From an uncultured Lachnospiraceae bacterium (GTDB lineage Bacteria; Bacillota_A; Clostridia; Lachnospirales; Lachnospiraceae): 7,358 nucleotides of DNA. The stretch spans positions 1 to 7,358 of the forward strand of contig CACYDL010000028.1 of the NCBI GenBank assembly GCA_902773195.1, written 5' to 3'. The notes under the pieces were generated by a model. It did not search any database. It was not told where the DNA came from and saw only the letters and a program-made list of their open reading frames with translations. This document shows, piece after piece, positions 1 to 6,342 of this stretch; positions within the stretch are counted from its first letter, which is position 1, and every line of letters begins with the position of its first letter. The position numbers and the translations under genes are program-made.

Positions 1-3
1 AGT

Positions 4-9
4 CTCCTT
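4..9 (-). promoter_or_regulatory. Shine-Dalgarno sequence of a leftward gene outside the window
   Basis: Read on the minus strand, positions 9 to 4 spell AAGGAG, followed by only three more bases (ACT) before the window ends. A start codon a few bases further left would be at normal ribosome-binding distance. Together with the minus-strand promoter at 81-110, this suggests a leftward gene beginning just outside the window, divergent from the transporter gene. No coding sequence of that gene is visible, so its identity is unknown. Confidence 0.4.
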
Positions 10-80
10 GTCGAAAACCGTGCCGCGGGAAGCCGGGACGGCGCGCCGCCGCACGGAGAGGCTCAGGATGAACTGCGTCT

Positions 81-110
81 ATTATACATCCGCAGGGACT
101 TCTCTGCCTA
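81..110 (-). promoter_or_regulatory. Leftward sigma70/sigmaA-type promoter
   Basis: On the minus strand a perfect -10 box TATAAT lies at 86-81, with a -35-like TAGGCA (4 of 6 matches to TTGACA) at 110-105 and an 18-bp spacer. Transcription would start near position 74 and give a leader of about 70 nt before the ribosome-binding site at 9-4. That leader is very GC rich and contains the palindrome CGGCGCGCCG at 39-48. The -10 box is convincing and the -35 is moderate. Inferred from sequence only. Confidence 0.45.
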
Positions 111-158
111 CAGGAACACCGCCGGAAGCCGGAAATTTGAAAAAAGACAGAAAAATGC

Positions 159-187
159 GAGACAGAATCCCGCCGCTGTTTTATAAT
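159..187 (+). promoter_or_regulatory. Promoter of the NSS transporter gene
   Basis: A perfect -10 box TATAAT at 182-187 is preceded, with a 17-bp spacer, by GAGACA at 159-164 (4 of 6 matches to TTGACA). Transcription would start near 194, leaving a leader of about 93 nt before the ATG at 288. The leader is GC rich and can form a small hairpin (CCGGC at 202-206 with GCCGG at 217-221). I see no recognisable riboswitch or attenuator. The AT-rich tract at 135-156 just upstream could act as an UP-like element. Confidence 0.55.
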
Positions 188-287
188 CTGTGTTTGTGGA
201 ACCGGCCGGGCAGCGAGCCGGCGGATCCGGATCTGATACAGCGGCCGGGGCGTGAAACGGCATCCCGGCGGAGGGGGAAAGATTGTT

Positions 288-1694
288 ATGGAAAGAGAAA
301 AACTGGGAAGCCGTCTCGGCTTCATCATGCTGAGCGCGGGATGCGCGATCGGGATCGGAAACGTGTGGAAGTTTCCGTACCTCACCGGCGCCAACGGAGG
401 CGGCGCCTTCGTGCTGGTCTACCTGTTCTTCCTGATCATTCTGGGCGTGCCCGTCATGACCATGGAGTTTTCGATGGGACGCGCGGCCAGGAAGAGCCCG
501 GTCCGGATGTACCAGGCCCTCGCGCCCGAAAAGAAGGGCTGGCACTGGCACGGCGTGGCCTGCATGATCGGCAACGTCATTCTGATGATGTTCTACACGA
601 CGGTCGCCGGCTGGATGCTTCTGTACTTTGTGAAAATGGTCACCGGCGCCTTCGCGGGCGCCTCCTCGGAGGAGGTCGAGGGCGTATTCGGCGGCATGCT
701 GGCGGACCCCAAAAGCCAGATCATCGCGGTCGCGTTCGTCGTGGTCTTCGGCTTCCTGGTCTGCTCCATCGGACTCCAGAACGGCCTTGAGCGCGTCACC
801 AAGATCATGATGGCGGCTCTTCTGGTCATCATGGTGGTGCTGGCCGTAAACAGCATCTTCCTGAAGGGCGGAAAAGCCGGCCTCACCTTCTACCTTAAGC
901 CGGACTTCTCCAAGATGAAGGACATCGGCATCGGGGAGGTCTGCACCGCGGCCATGAACCAGGCCTTCTTCACCCTGAGCCTGGGCATCGGCTCGATGGC
1001 GATCTTCGGAAGCTATATCGACAGGGAGCACACCCTGTTCGGAGAGGCGATCAACGTCGCCATTCTCGACACCTTCGTCGCCATCACCTCGGGACTGATC
1101 ATCTTCCCGGCCTGCTTCGCCTACGGGGTGGAGCCGGGATACGGACCGGGCCTCATCTTCGTGACGCTCCCGAATATTTTCAACCACATGGCCATGGGAC
1201 GCCTCTGGGGCAGCCTGTTCTTCGTGTTCATGTCCTTCGCGGCCTTCTCGACGGTGCTCGCCGTGTTTGAGAACATCATGGCCTGCCTGATGGATCTGAC
1301 GGGCTGGAACCGCGCGAAGACGGGCATTGTGTGCACCGTCTCGCTGTTCCTCCTTTCGCTTCCCTGCGTCCTCGGCTTCAACGTGCTCTCCGGCGTCACG
1401 ACGCTGGGACCGGACAAGGGAATCATGGATCTCGAGGACTTCATCGTGAGCAACCTCCTTCTTCCGGGAGGCTCCCTGATCTTCGTCCTGTTCTGCACGA
1501 TGCGGTACGGGTGGGGCTGGAAGTCCTTCAAGGAGGAGGCGGATACCGGAAAGGGCCTGAAGATTGCGGAATGGATGCGCTTCTACATGTCGGTGATTCT
1601 GCCCGTCATCGTCGCCATCGTCCTGCTGATCGGCCTCAAGCCCTATCTGGCGGGCGCCGCGAACGGCATCATGAGGCTGCTGCATCTGAAATAA
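288..1694 (+). CDS. Sodium-dependent transporter, NSS (SNF) family
   Basis: This 468-residue cytoplasmic-membrane protein belongs to the neurotransmitter:sodium symporter family, which imports amino acids or related amines with Na+. The sequence shows the family's TM1 block GNVWKFPY (24-31) followed by GANGGGAF (34-41), the unwound helix that binds Na+ and substrate. A TM6 block AFFTLSLGIG (226-235) follows. D261 in TM7 sits where an acidic residue replaces chloride in bacterial members such as LeuT and Tyt1, and S321/T322 in TM8 fit the Na2 site. Hydrophobicity suggests 11-12 helices, the normal bacterial size. The ATG at 288 is chosen over an in-frame GTG at 252 because it follows a GGAGGGGG-like site (270-277) and gives the usual MxxxxxGSRLGF start. 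The last two codons and the stop lie inside the downstream repeat array. Family certain; substrate (for example an aromatic or branched amino acid) not determinable here. Confidence 0.95.
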   Translation: MEREKLGSRLGFIMLSAGCAIGIGNVWKFPYLTGANGGGAFVLVYLFFLIILGVPVMTMEFSMGRAARKSPVRMYQALAPEKKGWHWHGVACMIGNVILMMFYTTVAGWMLLYFVKMVTGAFAGASSEEVEGVFGGMLADPKSQIIAVAFVVVFGFLVCSIGLQNGLERVTKIMMAALLVIMVVLAVNSIFLKGGKAGLTFYLKPDFSKMKDIGIGEVCTAAMNQAFFTLSLGIGSMAIFGSYIDREHTLFGEAINVAILDTFVAITSGLIIFPACFAYGVEPGYGPGLIFVTLPNIFNHMAMGRLWGSLFFVFMSFAAFSTVLAVFENIMACLMDLTGWNRAKTGIVCTVSLFLLSLPCVLGFNVLSGVTTLGPDKGIMDLEDFIVSNLLLPGGSLIFVLFCTMRYGWGWKSFKEEADTGKGLKIAEWMRFYMSVILPVIVAIVLLIGLKPYLAGAANGIMRLLHLK

Positions 1695-1896
1695 CCGCAT
1701 GCCGTACCTGAAATGACCGCGTACGGCACATGCAAATAGCGCGTTCTGTATCTGAAAAAAGCGCGTACGGCACATGCAAATAGCGCGTGCCGTACCTGAA
1801 ATAACCGCGTACGGCACATGCAATAAGCGCGTGCCGTATCTGAAAAAAGCGCGTACGGCACATGCAGTGAGCGCGTACCGTACCTGAAACAGGCGG
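1686..1896. repeat. Array of 22-bp units with alternating inverted 9-bp cores
   Basis: Nine 9-bp cores begin every 22 bp at 1699, 1721, 1743, 1765, 1787, 1809, 1831, 1853 and 1875. They alternate between GTGCCGTAC-like (R) and GTACGGCAC (F), which are exact reverse complements. All four F cores are identical. The R cores are ATGCCGTAC, GTTCTGTAT, GTGCCGTAC, GTGCCGTAT and GTACCGTAC. Spacers are 13 bp: after F, ATGCAAATAGCGC or close variants; after R, CTGAAAAAAGCGC or CTGAAATAACCGC-like. A full F+R period is therefore 44 bp. An extra R-type spacer (1686-1698) starts the array and contains the stop codon of the NSS gene. Neighbouring cores can pair as 9-bp stems with 13-nt loops in either of two registers. 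Possible roles include a protein-binding array phased at about two helical turns, a structured transcript region, or a minisatellite. No function is demonstrated. Confidence 0.92.
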
Positions 1897-1928
1897 CAGC
1901 GGCCTCCACTCGCGGACGCAGCTGCCGC
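1893..1928. repeat. Inverted repeat in the leader of the exchanger gene
   Basis: GCGGCAGC at 1893-1900 is the exact reverse complement of GCTGCCGC at 1921-1928, giving an 8-bp stem with a 20-nt loop. It abuts the end of the 22-bp array. On the + strand it is followed by an A-rich stretch (1934-1943), not a T tract, so it is not a rho-independent terminator for the upstream gene. The rest of the 1695-1969 gap holds the array, this hairpin and the ribosome-binding region. I found no convincing separate promoter for the exchanger gene in it. Confidence 0.4.
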
Positions 1929-1969
1929 GCCGGAAATAAAAAACGCCCTCCGCGGCGGATGGGGGAAAA

Positions 1970-2938
1970 ATGATTACGAATATTCTGCTTTTTGCGCTTG
2001 GCCTGGTTTTCCTGATTAAGGGAGGAGACTGGTTCGTGGACGGGGCGACGGCCGTCGCCCGGAAGTTCCATCTCCCTGAGCTCCTGATCGGAGCGACGGT
2101 CGTCTCCATCGGGACGACGCTTCCGGAAGTCATGGTCTCGACGACGTCCGCCCTCAAGGGCATCGGCTCCATCGCCTACGGCAACGCGATCGGATCCGTC
2201 ATCTGCAACACGGCTCTGATCGCGGCCATCACGATCGCGGTCCGGCCGGGCAAGGTGACCCCGAAGACGCTGAAGACGCCGGTCTCGTTCTTCTTCATCG
2301 CGGCGGTGCTGTATCTCTTCGCCGCCTACGTCCTGGGGAATTTCAGCCGTCCCTTCGGCCTTCTCATGCTGGCGATTTTCGTCGTCTACATGGTTTTCTC
2401 GGTTCTTCAGATGAAAAAAGGACCCGCGGAAAATGAGGAGGACGCCGGGGAGGCGGAGGAGGATACGCCGACGCTCAAGGTGGTTCTCATGCTCGTCGCC
2501 GGGGCGGCCCTGATCGCCCTGGGAGCGAACCTCCTGGTCGACAACGGCACGGCCATCGCCAAGGCGCTGGGCGTCCCGGAGACCGTCATCGCCCTGACCT
2601 TCGTGGCCCTCGGGACGTCGCTTCCCGAGCTGGTGACGGCCATCACCTCTCTGGCGAAGGGACACGGGGCCCTCTCCCTGGGCAACGTGATCGGCGCCAA
2701 TCTGTTCAACCTGGTGCTGGTCTGCGGCGTGTCCATCACGCTCGCTCCGTTCCCGCTTCCCCAGGGCGCGCTGTTCCTCGGGAGAAATTCCTCCCTCACG
2801 CTGGAGCTGCCGGTCATGATGCTCGTCATGCTCCTGATGACGGTCCCGGCCCTGATCAAGGGCAAACTGTACCGCTGGCAGGGAATCGCGCTTCTTTGTA
2901 TCTACGCGGGCTTCTGCGCGATCCAGTTCACGCTCTGA
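1970..2938 (+). CDS. Calcium/sodium antiporter, CaCA family (YrbG-like)
   Basis: This 322-residue protein is a K+-independent-type Na+/Ca2+ exchanger homologue of about 10 membrane helices, with the family's two inverted halves. The alpha-1 repeat has GTTLPE (48-53) and GSVICN (75-80). The alpha-2 repeat has GTSLPE (215-220) and GANLFN (242-247). The two glutamates E53 and E220 correspond to the ion-coordinating acids of this family. The halves are joined by a strongly acidic cytoplasmic loop (about 151-167, eight Asp/Glu). By family knowledge it exchanges Na+ for Ca2+ or a similar cation across the cytoplasmic membrane. The alpha-1 GSN asparagine is Val (V77) and the alpha-2 serine is Ala (A243), while N80 and N247 are kept. 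The ATG at 1970 follows a purine-rich GGGGGA site (1961-1966) that is only a weak SD match. It lies 275 bp after the NSS gene on the same strand and ends 12 bp from the convergent gene. Confidence 0.94.
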   Translation: MITNILLFALGLVFLIKGGDWFVDGATAVARKFHLPELLIGATVVSIGTTLPEVMVSTTSALKGIGSIAYGNAIGSVICNTALIAAITIAVRPGKVTPKTLKTPVSFFFIAAVLYLFAAYVLGNFSRPFGLLMLAIFVVYMVFSVLQMKKGPAENEEDAGEAEEDTPTLKVVLMLVAGAALIALGANLLVDNGTAIAKALGVPETVIALTFVALGTSLPELVTAITSLAKGHGALSLGNVIGANLFNLVLVCGVSITLAPFPLPQGALFLGRNSSLTLELPVMMLVMLLMTVPALIKGKLYRWQGIALLCIYAGFCAIQFTL

Positions 2939-2950
2939 GACGCGCCCCTG

Positions 2951-3739
2951 TCATTCTTTTTTCAGCATCTGTATTCTCTTCCTGGCGAACTGGTCGATCT
3001 TTTCCCGGAGGGTGATCAGCTGCCTCTTGTGACGGCACAGCTTTTCCGTACAGCTGGCGCATGAGAGGTAGCTGTTTGTATTTTCGGAGAAACGCTCCGG
3101 GTGCAGGTAGAAGGTGACCTCCCAGCGGATCAGCAGGACCACCGCCAGCGCCAGCAGGCTCCAGGTATACGGCCCCGGGACGAAAAAGAGGGGCGTAAAG
3201 ATCATCGCGAAATCCCAGTTGTAGATGCGGCAGGTCACGCAGCACCGGTTCCGGAAGAAAAACGTCTGGAACGGGCAGAAGAACAGGATGCAGATCATAT
3301 CGCAGACCGAATAGGCCGAACAGAGGAGCAGCATGAAGTCCCGGTTCAGGACGCCGATCATGTGGAGGGCGCCGAAGGCCGCGTTGAAGACGATCCAGAT
3401 CAGGGCGACGATCACCGTGGCGTGGTTGTCCGCGATGATGATGTCGGTCCGCCCTGTTTTTCTGTAGTTCCGGGCGAACTGCTTCTGACACCCGGGGCTC
3501 CGTATGGCCGACGGAAACAGCCGGAAGACCATTTCGACGGCGAAGAGCAGCCACAGGATCAGCAGCATCCCCGTGTGCTTCTCATACTGATAGACGATGA
3601 CCTTTTCCCCGCTGATCATGTTGGCGATCCACAGATACAGCAGGATCAGGAAGAGTATGCCTCTCCAGGTCAGGCTGAAATAGTGCGCCATCATGACGAC
3701 GGACATGTTCTTGCGGGGCTGTTTCTTCAGTGTACTCAT
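2951..3739 (-). CDS. Cysteine-rich multi-pass membrane protein of unknown function
   Basis: This 262-residue protein is not one I can assign to a named family. Hydrophobic segments at about 24-41, 56-73, 107-125, 131-158, 176-188 and 191-209 suggest four to six membrane helices. It has eleven cysteines. Two groups stand out: CCVTC (166-170), followed by the sequence RIYNWD (171-176), and CASCTEKLC (227-235), which lies after the last helix. C140, C146, C150 and C155 fall in one hydrophobic segment. The N-terminus (KKQPRK) and the C-terminal tail (236-262) are strongly basic; the tail looks helical. The paired cysteines could bind a metal or form disulfides; this is inference. The ATG at 3739 has only a weak purine-rich upstream site (AGAAGAAAG), and M12 is an alternative start. 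The gene is convergent with the exchanger (12-bp gap) and divergent from the phosphatase. Its length and clean strand-specific start and stop support a real gene. Confidence 0.85.
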   Translation of the reverse strand: MSTLKKQPRKNMSVVMMAHYFSLTWRGILFLILLYLWIANMISGEKVIVYQYEKHTGMLLILWLLFAVEMVFRLFPSAIRSPGCQKQFARNYRKTGRTDIIIADNHATVIVALIWIVFNAAFGALHMIGVLNRDFMLLLCSAYSVCDMICILFFCPFQTFFFRNRCCVTCRIYNWDFAMIFTPLFFVPGPYTWSLLALAVVLLIRWEVTFYLHPERFSENTNSYLSCASCTEKLCRHKRQLITLREKIDQFARKRIQMLKKE

Positions 3740-3789
3740 CTTTCTTCTGAAAACCTCAGTATTGCCCAGATCACTTGCTGTAAGTATTT

Positions 3790-3819
3790 GACGGACCGTC
3801 CCCGGAATTTGCTCCGGGG
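3790..3819. repeat. Two adjacent inverted repeats in a divergent intergenic region
   Basis: GACGGACCGTC (3790-3800) is a palindrome with 5-bp arms and one central base. It shares its last base with a second inverted repeat: CCCCGGA at 3800-3806 pairs perfectly with TCCGGGG at 3813-3819 around a 6-nt loop. Both lie between the divergent membrane-protein and phosphatase genes, just upstream of the -35 box at 3824. No T tract follows on either strand, so a terminator is unlikely. An operator for a dimeric regulator is a reasonable guess, but not shown. Confidence 0.45.
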
Positions 3820-3823
3820 GAGG

Positions 3824-3853
3824 TTAACATGCGCGGATTGTCTGTGCTACAAT
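3824..3853 (+). promoter_or_regulatory. Promoter of the PAP2-MATE-kinase gene cluster
   Basis: TTAACA at 3824-3829 and TACAAT at 3848-3853 are each a 5 of 6 match to the -35 and -10 consensus, separated by 18 bp. Transcription would start near 3860. This places the in-frame ATG at 3852 inside the promoter and so rules it out as the start of the phosphatase gene, supporting the ATG at 3924. The predicted leader is about 64 nt. Confidence 0.6.
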
Positions 3854-3923
3854 GAGAGGCGGCGGTTTCCCCGGAAGACGGGACGCGGACGGGGAGGACG
3901 GCCGCCGGAAAGGAAATGACAGC

Positions 3924-4871
3924 ATGCTTCTTTCGGAAATGGTTTACAACAGCTTTTTCTTCAACTGGGAGATCGCGCTGGAGGAGTGGATCCAGTCGGT
4001 GTTCCCGGACGCCCTCATTCACGTTCTGTCCTGGCTTTCCTCCCTCGGCGAGGAGCTGGTCATTTTTGCCGTGATCGGCCTCATCTACTGGGCCTTTGAC
4101 AAGAAATTCGGGCGGTATCTGGCGATCAGCATGATCATGGTCAACGTGTGGAACTGCATGATCAAGAACGTCGTTCTCCGCCGCCGGCCCTACTTCGAGA
4201 GCGAGGACATCGATCTCAAGAGGCTGGTCGACCCCGGCGCGGACAAATACAGCATCGCCGCCCAGGGCTATTCCTTCCCCAGCGGCCATTCCAGCGGGGC
4301 GGCCGCCCTGTACGGCGGCATGGCGAGATATACCGGGAACAGGGCGCTGAAGGTGCTGGCGGTCATTCTGCCGCTGCTCGTGGGCGCGTCCCGGATCGTC
4401 GTCGGGGCGCATTATCCCACGGACGTGGCGGCCGGGCTCTGCCTGGGCGCCTTTGTGGTCTTCTTCGTCCCCTGGCTGGAGGGAAAACTGAAGGACAGGC
4501 GGCTGTTCTACGGGGTTCTCCTCGCGTCGGCGGTTCCCGGATTTTTCTACTGCAGAAGCACGGACTATTTCACGGCCGTGGGCATGCTTTTCGGCTTTAT
4601 CGCGTCGGTGCCCTTCGAGGAGAAGTTCGTGCGGTTTGAGAACACAAAAAGCCCGCTGCGGAGAACGCTCCGGGTGGTGGGAGGTCTGCTGGTCTTCCTG
4701 GCGCTGAGAATCCTGCTGAAGCTGCCGTTCTCAGAGGAATTCCTCGCCTCGAAGACGGCGGCGGCGTACGCGGTCAGGGTCATCCGCTACGCGGTCATGC
4801 AGTTCACGGCCCTGGCGGTCTATCCCATTCTTTTCAAATACACCGCGAGGATCGGCCGGAAAACGAAATAA
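3924..4871 (+). CDS. PAP2-family membrane phosphatase
   Basis: This 315-residue integral membrane protein carries all three catalytic motifs of the PAP2 (type 2 phosphatidic acid phosphatase) superfamily. KX6RP is seen as K81 to R88-P89, PSGH at 119-122, and SRX5HX3D as S156-R157, H163 and D167. H122 and H163 are the expected proton donor and phospho-intermediate residues. Family members remove phosphate from lipid phosphates or lipid diphosphates such as undecaprenyl diphosphate or phosphatidic acid; the exact substrate is not readable here. After the catalytic core, a hydrophobic C-terminal part (about 195-310) adds several further helices, so the protein is longer than minimal PAP2 enzymes. 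The start at 3924 has AGGA (3911-3914) 9 nt upstream; the in-frame ATG at 3852 overlaps the -10 box. It is the first gene of a probable operon, 14 bp before the MATE gene. Confidence 0.93.
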   Translation: MLLSEMVYNSFFFNWEIALEEWIQSVFPDALIHVLSWLSSLGEELVIFAVIGLIYWAFDKKFGRYLAISMIMVNVWNCMIKNVVLRRRPYFESEDIDLKRLVDPGADKYSIAAQGYSFPSGHSSGAAALYGGMARYTGNRALKVLAVILPLLVGASRIVVGAHYPTDVAAGLCLGAFVVFFVPWLEGKLKDRRLFYGVLLASAVPGFFYCRSTDYFTAVGMLFGFIASVPFEEKFVRFENTKSPLRRTLRVVGGLLVFLALRILLKLPFSEEFLASKTAAAYAVRVIRYAVMQFTALAVYPILFKYTARIGRKTK

Positions 4872-4885
4872 GAAGAGTACACGCT

Positions 4886-6256
4886 ATGGACAACAGCAGA
4901 TCAAGAACGCGCGACATGACCGGGGGGCCGATCCTGCGCCACCTGGCGGCCTTCTCGGTGCCCCTTCTCCTGGGCAACGTCTTCCAGATGCTCTACAACA
5001 CGGTGGATTCCGTCGTCGTGGGCAATTTTGTCGGGAAGGAGGCCCTGGCCGCCATCGGCTCCACCACCATGATCATCAATATCATGATTTTCTTCTTCAA
5101 CGGGGTGGCCGTCGGAGGAGGCGTCGTGATCAGCCGCTTCTTCGGCGCGAAGAAGCAGGAAGAGCTCCACAGGGCGGTGGAGACCACCATTGCGGTGACG
5201 TTCCTGTTCGGGATCTTCTTTACCTTCGCCGGAATGGCGGCCGTGCCCGCGATGCTGCGCCTCATGGCGACGCCGGAGGACGTGTTCGGAGCGGGGGAGC
5301 TCTATCTCCGGATCTATTTCGCGGGAAGTCTGGGACTTCTGATCTACAATATGGGCAGCGGCGTCCTCCGGGCGGTGGGCGACACCCGGAGGCCGCTGTA
5401 TTTCCTGATTTTCACGAGCATTCTCAACACGGTGCTCGACCTGGTCTTCGTGATCGTTCTCCACGCGGGCATCGCCGGGGCGGCCTACGCCACGATCATC
5501 TCCCAGTTTCTCTCGGCGGCGATGGTCCTGTGGGTCCTGACCCGCGCCGAAGGCGCCTTCCGTCTGACGTGGGGCGACCTGAGGATCGACCGGGGGATCC
5601 TGAAGAACATCATGTACATCGGGCTGCCCGCCGGGATCCAGTCCATGGTGACCTCGGTCTCCAACGTGTTCGTGCAGTCCTACGTCAACGGCTTCGGATC
5701 GGCCTGCATGGCGGGATGGAGCTGCTACAACAAGCTGGATTCCTTCATTTTTCTGCCCATGGGGAGTCTCAATCAGGCGGCCACGACGTTTGTCAGCCAG
5801 AACATCGGGGCGGGGCAGGAGAAGCGCGCCGACCAGGGAGCGGTGCGCTCGGTCCAGGCGGCGGTGATCGTCACCGCGCTGATCGCGGCGGTGATCGTTC
5901 CCTTCGCGCCCGCGGCGGTGGGCTGCTTCACGAAAGACGCGTCCGTCATCCGCTACGGGACGCTGTTTCTCAGGATGAACACGTTTTTCCTGATCTTCAA
6001 CGCCGTCAATCACGTGCTGGCCGGAGCGCTGCGCGGGCGCGGCGACTCCAGGGGGCCGATGGTGATCATGCTCCTCTGCTTCGTGGTGATCCGCCAGATC
6101 TACCTGTTCGTCGGGACGAGGATTTCCTACAATCCGCGTCTGGTCGGCTTCGGGTATCCGGTGGGCTGGATGACCTGCTGCGTGATCGAAGTGGCCTACT
6201 ACCTGATAAAATGGAAGCCGGCGAGGAAGCCGGGACCGATCCGCCGGCGCCCGTGA
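4886..6256 (+). CDS. MATE-family efflux transporter (NorM/DinF-like)
   Basis: This 456-residue, 12-helix protein is a multidrug and toxic compound extrusion (MATE) transporter, which uses a Na+ or H+ gradient to expel substrates across the cytoplasmic membrane. The N-lobe has the TM1 signature around NTVDSVVVGNFVG (38-50), with the conserved acid D41. The two homologous lobes are visible as repeated blocks. VISRFFGAK (81-89) matches FVSQNIGAG (302-310), and GVLRAVGDTRRP (159-170) matches GALRGRGDSRGP (380-391). The length is normal and the C-terminus is a basic tail (443-456). The ATG at 4886 lies 14 nt after the phosphatase stop, with a weak AGAAG site at 4871-4875, so co-transcription or translational coupling is likely. 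Substrates cannot be inferred. Some relatives in the wider MOP superfamily move lipids, but motif content here fits ordinary MATE exporters. Confidence 0.95.
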   Translation: MDNSRSRTRDMTGGPILRHLAAFSVPLLLGNVFQMLYNTVDSVVVGNFVGKEALAAIGSTTMIINIMIFFFNGVAVGGGVVISRFFGAKKQEELHRAVETTIAVTFLFGIFFTFAGMAAVPAMLRLMATPEDVFGAGELYLRIYFAGSLGLLIYNMGSGVLRAVGDTRRPLYFLIFTSILNTVLDLVFVIVLHAGIAGAAYATIISQFLSAAMVLWVLTRAEGAFRLTWGDLRIDRGILKNIMYIGLPAGIQSMVTSVSNVFVQSYVNGFGSACMAGWSCYNKLDSFIFLPMGSLNQAATTFVSQNIGAGQEKRADQGAVRSVQAAVIVTALIAAVIVPFAPAAVGCFTKDASVIRYGTLFLRMNTFFLIFNAVNHVLAGALRGRGDSRGPMVIMLLCFVVIRQIYLFVGTRISYNPRLVGFGYPVGWMTCCVIEVAYYLIKWKPARKPGPIRRRP

Positions 6257-6342
6257 GCGGTATCGGAGCGGCGGGTCAGACAAAACGAAAATGGCGGGAG
6301 GCCGGATTGACGAGATGAGAGAGAACAACGCATTTCAGGGAA

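Noticed and set aside
1774..1781. ATGCAAAT octamer in the array spacers
   Set aside because: It matches the eukaryotic octamer motif only by chance in a bacterial context and has no supported meaning here.
108..1823. 571-residue minus-strand open frame opposite the NSS transporter
   Set aside because: Composition (very His/Arg/Asp/Glu/Gln rich, no domain) is typical of an antisense shadow of a GC-rich membrane-protein gene.
1686..1896. Iteron-type plasmid replication origin
   Set aside because: The 22-bp pitch resembles iterons, but iterons are direct repeats next to a rep gene. Here cores alternate in orientation, and the neighbours are ordinary transporter genes.
1686..1896. CRISPR array
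   Set aside because: Units are too short, spacers are near-identical to each other rather than unique, and no cas gene is present.
1934..1965. Minus-strand terminator at the A-rich stretch with TCCGCGGCGGA beside it
   Set aside because: The palindrome is too tight to form a proper stem-loop and no minus-strand gene ends here.
1643..2665. Minus-strand open frames reading through the 22-bp array, encoding repeated His-Val-Pro-Tyr and Cys-Met-Cys-Arg-like peptides
   Set aside because: All three minus frames stay open because the repeat happens to lack minus-strand stops. The frames continue as antisense shadows of the two transporter genes, and peptide repetition follows from the DNA repeat. 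No SD-supported start was found.
2916..2962. Bidirectional terminator between the convergent genes
   Set aside because: GCGCG (2916-2920) and CGCGC (2941-2945) form only a 5-bp stem with a 20-nt loop, and the T run (2957-2962) begins 11 bp later, so it does not meet the usual form.
3852..3923. N-terminal extension of the phosphatase from the ATG at 3852
   Set aside because: The ATG overlaps the -10 box, and the extension is a Gly/Arg/Asp-rich stretch with no family resemblance; ATG 3924 has a proper SD sequence.
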